DNA from: Sinorhizobium sp.
Lineage (GTDB): Bacteria; Pseudomonadota; Alphaproteobacteria; Rhizobiales; Rhizobiaceae
Length of the DNA: 16,314 nt
NCBI GenBank assembly: GCA_031178305.1
Contig: JAPSJG010000026.1
Coordinates: forward strand, 1 to 16,314
Direction: 5' to 3'
Shown: one piece after another, positions 8,889 through 15,658 of the stretch
How the letters are laid out: every line of letters begins with the position of its first letter
Position numbering within the stretch: position 1 is the first letter of the stretch
Made by a program: the position numbers and the translations under genes
Notes under the pieces: generated by a model
What the model saw: only the letters and a program-made list of their open reading frames with translations
Database searches by the model: none
Told to the model about the DNA's origin: nothing

Positions 8889-10631
8889 TCACGTAGCAAT
8901 GCCCGCGATCGCCTCCGCGAAGTCCTTGGCCTCGAAGGGCTCCAAATCGTCGATCCCCTCGCCGACGCCGATGAAATAGACTGGCAGCTTGTGCTTGGCG
9001 GAGATCGCCACCAGGATGCCGCCGCGCGCCGTGCCGTCGAGCTTGGTCATGATCAGTCCGCTGACGCCGGCGACGTTGCGAAAGATTTCCACCTGCTGCA
9101 GCGCGTTCTGTCCGGTCGTCGCATCGAGCGTCTGCAGCACCGTGTGCGGCGCATCGGGGTCGAGCTTGCCGAGGACGCGCACGATCTTTTCGAGCTCCGC
9201 CATCAGCTCGGCCTTGTTCTGCAGCCGCCCGGCGGTGTCGATGATCAGCACGTCCGACTTCTTCTCGCGGGCCCGCTCGTAGGCCTCGTATGCAAGGCCC
9301 GCCGCATCGGCGCCGAGCTTGGAGGAAACGATGTCGGATTTCGTCCGTTCCGCCCAGATCTTCAACTGCTCGATCGCCGCGGCACGGAATGTGTCGCCGG
9401 CCGCGAGCATCACCTTGAGCCCTGCGCCTGAGAGTTTGGCGGCAAGCTTGCCGATCGTCGTCGTCTTGCCGGTGCCGTTGACGCCCACGACGAGGATCAC
9501 ATGTGGCCTATGGCTGAGGTCGAGTTCGAGCGGCTTGGCGAGCGGCCCCAGGACCTTGGTGATCTCGCCCGCCATGATGCGCGAGACGTCCTCGCCGGTC
9601 ACATCCTTGCCGTAGCGCTCCGAGGCGAGCGTATCGGTGATGCGCATCGCCGTTTCGACGCCGAGATCGGCCTGGATCAACAAATCCTCCAAATCCTGCA
9701 GCGTCGCCTCGTCGAGCTTGCGCTTGGTGAAAAGGCTGGCGATCTGTCCTGTGAGCTGCGACGAAGTGCGCGCCAGGCCACGGCGCAGGCGCTGGTACCA
9801 GGAAAGTTTCGGCTGCTGAACGGCGGCTTCTTCCTCCGGGCGTTTCTCGGAGGCGGCGAAGCCCTTGGGGAGACTGGGTGTGGCTGCCGGTTTTTCGCCT
9901 GCCGCATCCCCCTCTCCCCTGCCGGGCATCTCTCCCACAAGGGGGGAGAGAGCTGGAGCGCCCTCCTGCTCCACCGCAACGGCTTCCTCGGCGGTAGTCT
10001 CCACACTCTCAGGGGCTTCGTCGCGCTCGGTACCAGAATCGTGTTTGCTCAGATCTGGCGACAACGAGCTCCCACTCGGATAGCTCTTCGCCTCCTCGAA
10101 AACGTTTCGGTCCCCCTCCGTGGCAGCTCCTGCCTTCTCCTGATCTCCCCCCTTGTGGGAGGGACCCGAAGGGACAGAGAGGGGCGTGGCGGCGACTTCA
10201 TCAAGAGGGGCAGCGCGACCGAAAGGGGTTGCACCCGCCTTTGCCCTGCCAGGCATCTCCCCCCCCAGGGGGGAGATTGCGAGCGGGACACCCTCTTTCT
10301 CCGCCGTGACACTTTCATCGGCAGCAGCGGTGTCCGCGCCGTCCCCTGAACTGTCGCTTATTGTGTCGGCCTCTGATGCGGTTGGTTCCAGCGGAGCAGT
10401 GGCACAGTCTACGCCAGTCATTTCTTTTTCGACCGCGGTTCGATCACCCTCCGCGGCCGCCTCGGCCGCCCCCTCTCCCCCCTTGTCGGGGAGATGGTCC
10501 AGAGGGCCAGAGGGGGTGGTTATCCTCTCCGCATCCGCTGCCGTTTCCGAAGCCTCCTGCTTAGGCACGCCTTTCTCTTCGACCGTGTCCTTGCCGAAGG
10601 AGAAGATTTTTTTGATGAAACCAATCGCCAT
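8889..10631 (-). CDS. ftsY: Signal recognition particle receptor FtsY, with repeat-inflated N-terminus
   Basis: A 580-residue SRP receptor GTPase that docks ribosome-SRP complexes at the inner membrane. Residues 275-580 are a complete NG domain: G1 GVNGTGKTTT at 383-392, DTFRAAA at 413-419, G3 DTAGR at 465-469, G4 TKLDG at 529-533 and GVGEGIDDLEPF at 555-566. The N-terminal A domain (about 1-270) is acidic and low in complexity and begins with the amphipathic MAIGFIKKIFSF, a likely membrane-targeting helix. Unusually, this domain contains four segments encoded by palindromic repeat DNA (residues 37-65, 111-130, 148-176 and 221-239). The start ATG at 10631 has GGAT seven bases upstream and lies 15 bases after mtaB. 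The GTPase part is normal, so the protein should be functional. Confidence 0.97.
   Translation of the reverse strand: MAIGFIKKIFSFGKDTVEEKGVPKQEASETAADAERITTPSGPLDHLPDKGGEGAAEAAAEGDRTAVEKEMTGVDCATAPLEPTASEADTISDSSGDGADTAAADESVTAEKEGVPLAISPLGGEMPGRAKAGATPFGRAAPLDEVAATPLSVPSGPSHKGGDQEKAGAATEGDRNVFEEAKSYPSGSSLSPDLSKHDSGTERDEAPESVETTAEEAVAVEQEGAPALSPLVGEMPGRGEGDAAGEKPAATPSLPKGFAASEKRPEEEAAVQQPKLSWYQRLRRGLARTSSQLTGQIASLFTKRKLDEATLQDLEDLLIQADLGVETAMRITDTLASERYGKDVTGEDVSRIMAGEITKVLGPLAKPLELDLSHRPHVILVVGVNGTGKTTTIGKLAAKLSGAGLKVMLAAGDTFRAAAIEQLKIWAERTKSDIVSSKLGADAAGLAYEAYERAREKKSDVLIIDTAGRLQNKAELMAELEKIVRVLGKLDPDAPHTVLQTLDATTGQNALQQVEIFRNVAGVSGLIMTKLDGTARGGILVAISAKHKLPVYFIGVGEGIDDLEPFEAKDFAEAIAGIAT
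9915..9971 (-). repeat. Palindromic element A inside ftsY
   Basis: It encodes FtsY residues 221-239 (EQEGAPALSPLVGEMPGRG). CTCTCCC (9930-9936) and GGGAGAG (9944-9950) form the hairpin. It closely matches element C in both DNA and protein. Confidence 0.75.
10104..10190 (-). repeat. Palindromic element B inside ftsY
   Basis: It encodes FtsY residues 148-176, beginning ATPLSVPSGPSHKGGD. On the top strand the core CTCCCCCCTTGTGGGAGGG is the reverse orientation of elements A and C. Its encoded peptide aligns with that of element D, including the following EGDR. Confidence 0.7.
10242..10301 (-). repeat. Palindromic element C inside ftsY
   Basis: It encodes FtsY residues 111-130 (EKEGVPLAISPLGGEMPGRA). 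ATCTCCCCCC (10255-10264) and GGGGGGAGAT (10268-10277) are a perfect 10-bp inverted repeat around a 3-base loop. It is the best-preserved hairpin of the four. Confidence 0.75.
10437..10523 (-). repeat. Palindromic element D inside ftsY
   Basis: It encodes FtsY residues 37-65, beginning ITTPSGPLDHLPDKGGEG. TCTCCCC (10474-10480) pairs with GGGGAGA (10488-10494). It lies in the same orientation as element B. Confidence 0.7.
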
Positions 10632-10646
10632 GGGACTATCCAGCTA

Positions 10647-11921
10647 TCAGGCCGCAGCCATCTGTTTGGGCCGCATCGTCAGATGCTTGCCGTTATGGCC
10701 GGTGATCGCGACCGTCGTGAGAGATCGCGGCTCGAGCCCGGCGGCGTCGACGGGCGTGAAGTTTTCCGTGTGCGCCAGTCCGTTCATCTCGACGAGGATT
10801 GTCTGCTCGCTGCCGATCATGCGGTCGAGATGGCTCGCATAGAGTTCCGCCCCCTTCATCCGCAGCCTTGCGGCGCGATCCTTGACGAGTGCGCGGTCGA
10901 GCTGCGGCATGCGTGCCGCCGGCGTGCCGGGGCGCGGACTATAGGGAAAGACGTGCAGACGCGCGACGCCGCACTCTTCCGCAAGCCGCACGGCATTGGC
11001 GAACATGTCCTCGGTTTCCGTCGGAAAGCCGGCGATCATGTCGGCGCCGAAACTGATTTCGGGCCTTAAGCCGCGCACCTCGTTGCAAAACGCGCGTGCG
11101 TCGGCGCTCGAATGCCGCCGCTTCATCCGCTTCAGGATCAGGTCGTCGCCATGCTGCAGGGAAAGGTGCAGATGCGGCATGAAGCGCGGCTCCTCCGCAA
11201 TCAGATCGAGAAGGTGCTTATCCGCCTCGATACTGTCGATCGACGAGAGTCGGAGGCGCAGGATCTCCGGTGCGTGCTTCAGCAGCGTCTTGGCCAAGAG
11301 GCCAAGCGTCGGGGTCCCGGGCAGGTCGGCGCCGTAGCTCGTAGCATCGACCCCCGTCAAGACGATCTCGCGGTAGCCGCCTTCCACGAGCCGGCGCGCC
11401 TGCTCGACGACGGCGCCCATAGGCACGGAACGGGAATTTCCACGGCCATAGGGAATGATGCAGAAGGTGCAGCGGTGGTCGCAGCCGTTCTGCACCTGAA
11501 TGAAGGCGCGCACATGCCCCTCGATATGTTTCACCATTTGCGGGGCAGTGACGCGCACGCTCATAATGTCGTTGACGCGCAGCTTCTCCTCGGCCGAGAC
11601 GCCGAAATCCGGCAGCGAACGATAGGAAGCGCTCTTGAGCTTCTCCTCATTGCCGAGCACCGCATCGACCTCGGCCATTTCGGCGAAGGCTTGCTTCTCA
11701 GTCTGGGCGGCGCAGCCGGTGACGATGATACGGGCGTGTGGATTTTCTCGGCGCGCACGGCGGATCGCCTGGCGCGCCTGGCGCACCGCCTCGGCGGTGA
11801 CCGCGCAGGTATTGACGAGGATGGCGTTGTTCAGCCCCGCCTTCTCGGCCTCCGCCCGCATCACTTCCGATTCGTAGGTATTGAGCCGGCAGCCGAAGGT
11901 TATGACCTCGACGCCGCTCAA
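10647..11921 (-). CDS. mtaB: tRNA t6A37 methylthiotransferase MtaB
   Basis: A 424-residue radical-SAM methylthiotransferase that converts t6A at position 37 of ANN-decoding tRNAs to ms2t6A. The N-terminal MTTase domain has its three cluster cysteines, Cys11 (FGCRLN), Cys39 (VNTCAVT) and Cys70 (VTGCAAQ). The radical-SAM motif CDHRCTFC gives Cys147, Cys151 and Cys154. FGADMIAGFPTE lies later in the SAM barrel, and a C-terminal TRAM-like segment ends the protein. FGCRLN and the length favour MtaB over MiaB or RimO. The frame is open to 12302, but the real start is a TTG at 11921 overlapping the dapF stop (TTGA), since homology begins at SGVEVITFGC. It lies between dapF and ftsY in one leftward transcript. 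Confidence 0.95.
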   Translation of the reverse strand: MSGVEVITFGCRLNTYESEVMRAEAEKAGLNNAILVNTCAVTAEAVRQARQAIRRARRENPHARIIVTGCAAQTEKQAFAEMAEVDAVLGNEEKLKSASYRSLPDFGVSAEEKLRVNDIMSVRVTAPQMVKHIEGHVRAFIQVQNGCDHRCTFCIIPYGRGNSRSVPMGAVVEQARRLVEGGYREIVLTGVDATSYGADLPGTPTLGLLAKTLLKHAPEILRLRLSSIDSIEADKHLLDLIAEEPRFMPHLHLSLQHGDDLILKRMKRRHSSADARAFCNEVRGLRPEISFGADMIAGFPTETEDMFANAVRLAEECGVARLHVFPYSPRPGTPAARMPQLDRALVKDRAARLRMKGAELYASHLDRMIGSEQTILVEMNGLAHTENFTPVDAAGLEPRSLTTVAITGHNGKHLTMRPKQMAAA

Positions 11922-12838
11922 AGCGCTCGCGCTCCGTTTTCGTCCGCCCTGGTATCGTCGCGCTCGAAAGCGCCGGTGACAGGGTCGAGCCTGCCCGACC
12001 ATTCCCATTCGGCCGGTCCCGTCATGATCACGTGATTGTCGCTTTCGCGCCACTCGATCGCGAGCGGCCCGCCGGGCACGTTGACGGTCACCGTCCGCTC
12101 GGTTCGTCCGGTACGGACCCCGCTGACGGCGGCGGCGCAGGCGGCCGAGCCGCAGGCAAGCGTCAGGCCCGCAGCGCGCTCCCAGGTCCTCAAGTCCATT
12201 TCGTTGCGGGAGCGGACATGGGCGATGGAAATATTGGCGCGCTCGGGGAAGATCGGATGGTTCTCGAGTAGAGGGCCGAAGCGCTCGAGCTCGTAGCTCC
12301 ACACATCGTTTTCGACCCAGAAAATCGCATGCGGGTTGCCCATGGAGGCGACGGCGGGCGAATGCAAAACGGGATCGTCGATGGGCCCGATCTGCAGCTC
12401 GATCCGGCGCGTGTCGTGAAACTCCTCGGCGAGCGGGATTTCGTCCCAGGCGAAGCGAGGGCTGCCCATGTCGACGGAGATCATGCCGTCGTCATGTTCC
12501 CTGGTTTCGAGGAGGCCGGCGACGGTCTGGAAGAGGAATGCCTTCTTGCCGGTCTCGGCGGCAAGCGCCTGCACGACGCAGCGCGTGCCGTTGCCGCAGG
12601 CCTGCGCCATCGAGCCGTCGGAATTGATGATGTCGATCCAGGCGTCGGTGCCGGCGGCCTTCGGATCGTGAATCGCCATGATCTGGTCGAACCGGGTTGC
12701 CGGATCCGCATTGAGCGTGATCGCGGCTTCGGGCGTGACGCGGTCCTTGCGGCCGCGCATGTCGACCACCAGGATCTTGTTTCCAAGCCCGTTCATCCTG
12801 GCAAATTGCACCCGATCGGCCATGTCGCGATTATCCAA
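11918..12838 (-). CDS. dapF: Diaminopimelate epimerase DapF
   Basis: A 306-residue cytoplasmic enzyme that converts LL- to meso-diaminopimelate for lysine and peptidoglycan. The two catalytic cysteines are Cys81 in ACGNGTRC and Cys229 in ACGSAACA. The glutamate of WERAAG at 220 and MGNPH at 166-170 are also conserved. The N-terminal NDF of many DapF proteins is NKI here, as I recall from rhizobial orthologs. The start is probably the TTG at 12838, because GGAGG (12845-12849) lies six bases upstream; the in-frame ATG at 12823 would give 301 residues but has no good site. It appears to be the first gene of the dapF-mtaB-ftsY-yciB-DUF2585 run. Confidence 0.96.
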   Translation of the reverse strand: MDNRDMADRVQFARMNGLGNKILVVDMRGRKDRVTPEAAITLNADPATRFDQIMAIHDPKAAGTDAWIDIINSDGSMAQACGNGTRCVVQALAAETGKKAFLFQTVAGLLETREHDDGMISVDMGSPRFAWDEIPLAEEFHDTRRIELQIGPIDDPVLHSPAVASMGNPHAIFWVENDVWSYELERFGPLLENHPIFPERANISIAHVRSRNEMDLRTWERAAGLTLACGSAACAAAVSGVRTGRTERTVTVNVPGGPLAIEWRESDNHVIMTGPAEWEWSGRLDPVTGAFERDDTRADENGARAL

Positions 12839-12920
12839 ACTCGGCCTCCAGTCCGAGAGGCGCTGTTCATTCGGGCTGTATATGGCGGAAAAGCCCGGAA
12901 ATTACCAGTGCCGGCGTCAT

Positions 12921-13931
12921 TCATGCCGGCGGCGCATGAGGTACGTCGAAGACCTCACCCGGACGCAAGGCCCTGAACCGGTCCCGTGCAATGCCGGCCT
13001 TGTCGAGTGCAGCCTCGAGCGCTCTCAGCGGATCCTCGATCCCCTCATTGGTCAGCCGGAACGTGCCCCAATGGTGGCCGGCCACGAGCCCGGCGCCACA
13101 GGCGAGCATTCCCAGCACCGCCTCTTCCGGATTCTGGTGCTGGCCCTCCATGAACCAGCGCGGTTCGTAGCAGCCGAAGGGCAGGTTGGCGAGGCGGAAG
13201 GGTCCATGCTTTTCCCGCGCCGCCCGATAATTGGTGCCGCCGTGAAAACCGGTGTCGCCAATGTGATAGATCTTGCCGGCAGGCGTATCGATGACGAAGG
13301 CGGCCCAGAGCGCCATGCGGCGGTCGCTGGTGCGGCGCGCCGACCAATGGTGGCAGGGTTCCGCATGGATGACTACGCCGTCATCCAGAGCGAGTCGATC
13401 GCCCCAGTCGACGACCGATATCCGCGCTTCCGGCACGACACGGCGGATGATCGTATCGTTGCCGAGCGGCGTTACCACATGCGGCGCATGCCTGGCATGG
13501 AGCGCACTTAACGTGCCGAGATCGAGATGGTCGTAGTGGTTGTGGGTGACGAGCACGATGTCGACTGGCGGCAGGTCGTCCATCAGGATACCGGGCGCGT
13601 TGCGGCGATGGGGTCCGGCAAAGGTGAAGGGGCTCGCGCGGCGCGACCAGACGGGATCGGTCAGGATGTTGAGGCCGGCCACCTGGATCAACAGCGTCGC
13701 ATGACCGACCATGGTCACGCGCAGGCGGTCGCCTTCGGTGGCGAGATCGGGTTTCGCCGGGCGAAAGGGACTGTCGTAACGCGCCGGCCATCGCACGCGC
13801 CTGCTGCCGAATTGCCAGCGAATGAGGTGCGCCAGACCGCACGGGGCGATGCCTCCGGGATTGAAGAAGCGGACGCCATCGAAATGGTCGGAAACCGGGC
13901 CGGTATAATATGGATTGACGTCTTTCCTCAT
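12921..13931 (-). CDS. NAPE-PLD-like metallo-beta-lactamase-fold hydrolase
   Basis: A 336-residue protein of the metallo-beta-lactamase superfamily. The metal-binding motif THNHYDHLD is at residues 129-137 (His130, His132, Asp134, His135), followed by His194/His195, Asp226 in HIGDTGF and His286/His287 in GHHWGTF. The overall plan and the N-terminal NPYYTG...HFDG...FFNPGG segment match bacterial relatives of N-acyl-phosphatidylethanolamine phospholipase D and UlaG-like lactonases. The actual substrate cannot be told. No signal peptide is seen. GAGG five bases upstream supports the ATG. It is 82 bases upstream of dapF on the same strand and divergent from the MarR gene, so it may be co-transcribed with dapF or regulated with the MarR unit; neither is shown by the sequence. 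Confidence 0.9.
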   Translation of the reverse strand: MRKDVNPYYTGPVSDHFDGVRFFNPGGIAPCGLAHLIRWQFGSRRVRWPARYDSPFRPAKPDLATEGDRLRVTMVGHATLLIQVAGLNILTDPVWSRRASPFTFAGPHRRNAPGILMDDLPPVDIVLVTHNHYDHLDLGTLSALHARHAPHVVTPLGNDTIIRRVVPEARISVVDWGDRLALDDGVVIHAEPCHHWSARRTSDRRMALWAAFVIDTPAGKIYHIGDTGFHGGTNYRAAREKHGPFRLANLPFGCYEPRWFMEGQHQNPEEAVLGMLACGAGLVAGHHWGTFRLTNEGIEDPLRALEAALDKAGIARDRFRALRPGEVFDVPHAPPA

Positions 13932-14003
13932 GACTGCCTCGACTGCATGATTGCGAAAGATAGGAGAGTAGACTGGCCAATCACAGGGGCGCGGCGGACC
14001 GTT

Positions 14004-14040
14004 AAGAATTTCTTGAAGATGGCAACTCGATTGCTAACAT
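14004..14040 (+). promoter_or_regulatory. Candidate marR promoter with embedded dyads
   Basis: CTTGAA at 14012-14017 and TAACAT at 14035-14040 are 17 bases apart, a reasonable housekeeping promoter for this group, where CTTGAC-N17-CTATAT is the known Sinorhizobium consensus. The inverted repeat GCAA-CTCGA-TTGC (14022-14034) fills the spacer, and AAGAATTTCTT (14004-14014) overlaps the -35 element. Both are candidate binding sites for the MarR protein encoded next to them. Transcription would begin near 14047, at the start codon. Confidence 0.4.
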
Positions 14041-14046
14041 GCTCCA

Positions 14047-14523
14047 ATGCTGGTCCGATTCGACAAACAGGAGCGCCTCTATAAGGCGATCAGGCTCGTC
14101 CGTCCCGTCCATCTCAATGTCAGCAGGACGATCGAGAAATTGCTGGACGGGGCGGGGATCAGCGTCGCCGAGCGTGCCGTCCTGGAGCTCATCTGTGAGG
14201 AGCCGCTGACGGTCCCTGAGGCGGCAAGGCAGCTCTCCATGAAGCGGCAGTTTGTCCAGCGCGTCGCAGCTAAGCTGATGTCGAAAGGCCTGGTCGAGAA
14301 GACGCCCAATCCCGAGCACCGCAGGGCCTATTTCTGCGCGCCGACCGCCGCCGGCCGGGATCTGTTCGAGGCCGTTCACCGTCGCGAGCTCGAGATGCTG
14401 CACGCCGTTCTCGGGGACATCAACCAGACCGAAGTGGTCGTGGCGCTGCGGGTGATGATGCGAATCGATGCCGCCTTCGAGGCACTTGCGCAGGTCGGTG
14501 ATGGGAGGGAGGAGAGATTGTGA
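14047..14523 (+). CDS. MarR-family transcriptional regulator
   Basis: A 158-residue DNA-binding protein. A dimerisation helix region (about 1-38) precedes a winged helix-turn-helix: the helices span LTVPEAARQLSMKRQFVQRV (54-73) and the wing is about 82-100 (KTPNPEHRRAYFCAPT). The GLVEKTPNPEHRRA wing and the TAAG segment are typical of MarR. The likely role is a repressor of itself and of the coupled hydrolase, and perhaps of the divergent hydrolase at 12921; a ligand is not identifiable. There is no ribosome-binding site before the ATG, and the candidate promoter puts the transcript start at the ATG, so the mRNA may be leaderless. The stop overlaps the next gene (GTGA). Confidence 0.92.
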   Translation: MLVRFDKQERLYKAIRLVRPVHLNVSRTIEKLLDGAGISVAERAVLELICEEPLTVPEAARQLSMKRQFVQRVAAKLMSKGLVEKTPNPEHRRAYFCAPTAAGRDLFEAVHRRELEMLHAVLGDINQTEVVVALRVMMRIDAAFEALAQVGDGREERL

Positions 14524-15170
14524 CGCCGCTCCTCTGGACGATCGCGGCGATTGCCATCCTTGCCGTGCTCTTCGCCATCGAGCTGAGGCGCGAACTCACG
14601 GTGACCTACACGCCGACCGCCGGCGAACGCATCGATTTCTCCCTGCGGCCGAATCTTGCGCTGCTGGTGATCGATATGCAGGAGGATTTCACGTCCATCG
14701 GCGGACGATACGGCTGGGACAAGGCCTATTTGAAGGCGCATATGGAGGCGATCGACATTATGGCCGCAAAGGCCAAGAAAGCGGAAATCCCGGTGATCGC
14801 CGTTAGCCATGTCCACTGCGCACCGCTCATCCGGCTGATGATCCGCCTCTTCGGCGAGGGGCGCGGCATTCCCGGCTCCAAGGGCCTCCGTCTTGCGGAG
14901 CTTCCGGTCCAGCCGGATTTCGAAGTGGTGAAAGCACGCAGCGACAGCTTCTCGTCGCCGGAGTTGGAAGGCTATCTGGCGGCGGAGCGGATCGGAACCC
15001 TGCTCCTTACGGGTCTCGACGGTTCCTACTGCGTACAGGCCACCGCCCACGGCGCGCTCAATCGCGGCTTTCGGGTCGAGATCGTCGAAGACGCGGTATT
15101 GAGCCGTAACGAAGCGGATTGGCGCAGGCATCTCACGGCATTGAAAGGCCGTGGCGCCGTCGTCGTTTGA
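14520..15170 (+). CDS. Membrane-anchored isochorismatase-family cysteine hydrolase
   Basis: A 216-residue protein. Residues 4-20 form a hydrophobic span (LLWTIAAIAILAVLFAI), followed by an isochorismatase-like hydrolase domain. The catalytic triad is visible as Asp52 in LLVIDMQEDF, Lys138 in VVKARSDSF and Cys171 in DGSYCVQATA. The family includes nicotinamidases, isochorismatases and N-carbamoyl amidases, and the substrate cannot be chosen from sequence. The N-terminal span is unusual, since most family members are soluble; the orientation of the anchor is not clear. The start is a GTG overlapping the marR stop, with GGAGGAG close upstream. Coupling to MarR suggests induction by a small-molecule substrate or a related compound. 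Confidence 0.9.
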   Translation: MTPLLWTIAAIAILAVLFAIELRRELTVTYTPTAGERIDFSLRPNLALLVIDMQEDFTSIGGRYGWDKAYLKAHMEAIDIMAAKAKKAEIPVIAVSHVHCAPLIRLMIRLFGEGRGIPGSKGLRLAELPVQPDFEVVKARSDSFSSPELEGYLAAERIGTLLLTGLDGSYCVQATAHGALNRGFRVEIVEDAVLSRNEADWRRHLTALKGRGAVVV

Positions 15171-15214
15171 TACGCGGTCCCGAGCTCGGCGCGCTCGCAT
15201 TGGTCCGAGGTGAC

Positions 15215-15243
15215 CTTGACCGGGCGGGATCAGCAATTTATTG
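15215..15243 (+). promoter_or_regulatory. Candidate promoter of the riboswitch leader
   Basis: CTTGAC at 15215-15220 matches the Sinorhizobium -35 consensus. TTATTG lies 17 bases downstream at 15238-15243 as a poor -10. A start near 15250 would place the transcript start just before the aptamer, which is what makes the site plausible. Confidence 0.35.
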
Positions 15244-15251
15244 AAGCCTAC

Positions 15252-15455
15252 GACGGTTCCCCGACGACGAAGCGAAGGGGATTAATAGGGAACACGGTGC
15301 GGGCGACCCAACAGGGACCAATACCGTGGCTGCCCCCGCAACTGTGAGCGGATTGCCGTCCATCCTCGTGGCGCCTCCTGCGCCATGCCACTGTGCCGCC
15401 CGGCACGGGAAGGCAGATGGACGATAGACATCCGCGAGCCAGGAGACCTGCCGTC
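15252..15455 (+). promoter_or_regulatory. Cobalamin riboswitch aptamer
   Basis: The conserved blocks of the AdoCbl riboswitch occur in order: GGTTCCC, then GGGAACACGGTGCGGG, then CCGTGGCTGCCCCCGCAACTG with TGAGCGG, then CCACTGTGC...GGCACGGGAAGG, and finally the B12 box AGCCAGGAGACCTGCC (about 15437-15452). The ends GACGG (15252-15256) and CCGTC (15451-15455) can pair as the closing P1 stem. The next hairpin, CGGGC-N6-GCCCG (15476-15491), lies just before a ribosome-binding site and is a candidate expression platform. The expected effect is repression of the downstream transport gene when cobalamin is plentiful. The rest of the 488-base stretch 15171-15658 holds only the candidate promoter and the short frame listed here. 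Confidence 0.95.
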
Positions 15456-15505
15456 ATGCGTTCGCTCCAATGTCACGGGCGGGGATGCCCGGAACAGGAT
15501 CTGCC

Positions 15506-15589
15506 ATGACAAAGCTTCGCGCCTGGCTGCGCACTCCTACCTTCGTTCCTCCCCGCTTGAGCGCCTCCTCGCTCCAAACCGCTGACTGA
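15506..15589 (+). CDS. Possible 27-residue leader ORF after the riboswitch
   Basis: An ATG with AGGA (15496-15499) six bases upstream opens a frame of 27 codons ending in TGA. The peptide starts MTKLRAWLRTPTF and is not recognised. The ribosome-binding site lies just after the CGGGC/GCCCG hairpin, where a cobalamin riboswitch would be expected to act. It may be a translated leader, a decayed remnant of a gene, or chance. It ends 69 bases before the transport gene. Confidence 0.25.
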   Translation: MTKLRAWLRTPTFVPPRLSASSLQTAD

Positions 15590-15658
15590 CGCGACGCGAT
15601 CCGTTCATGCCGTGCGCACACTGCGGTCGGCATTCTTGCAAATCGGGGAGATCCAACC

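Noticed and set aside
9501..10349. A 282-codon frame on the plus strand opposite ftsY
   Set aside because: It is antisense to ftsY and openness is explained by the codon bias and by the palindromic repeats, which stay open in several frames.
9915..10523. Repeats in ftsY considered as a CRISPR array
   Set aside because: There are only four units, in two orientations, with irregular spacing and continuous coding sequence through them.
11922..12302. N-terminal extension of mtaB by 127 codons
   Set aside because: It overlaps dapF in another frame and has shadow-type composition; family similarity begins right at the TTG at 11921.
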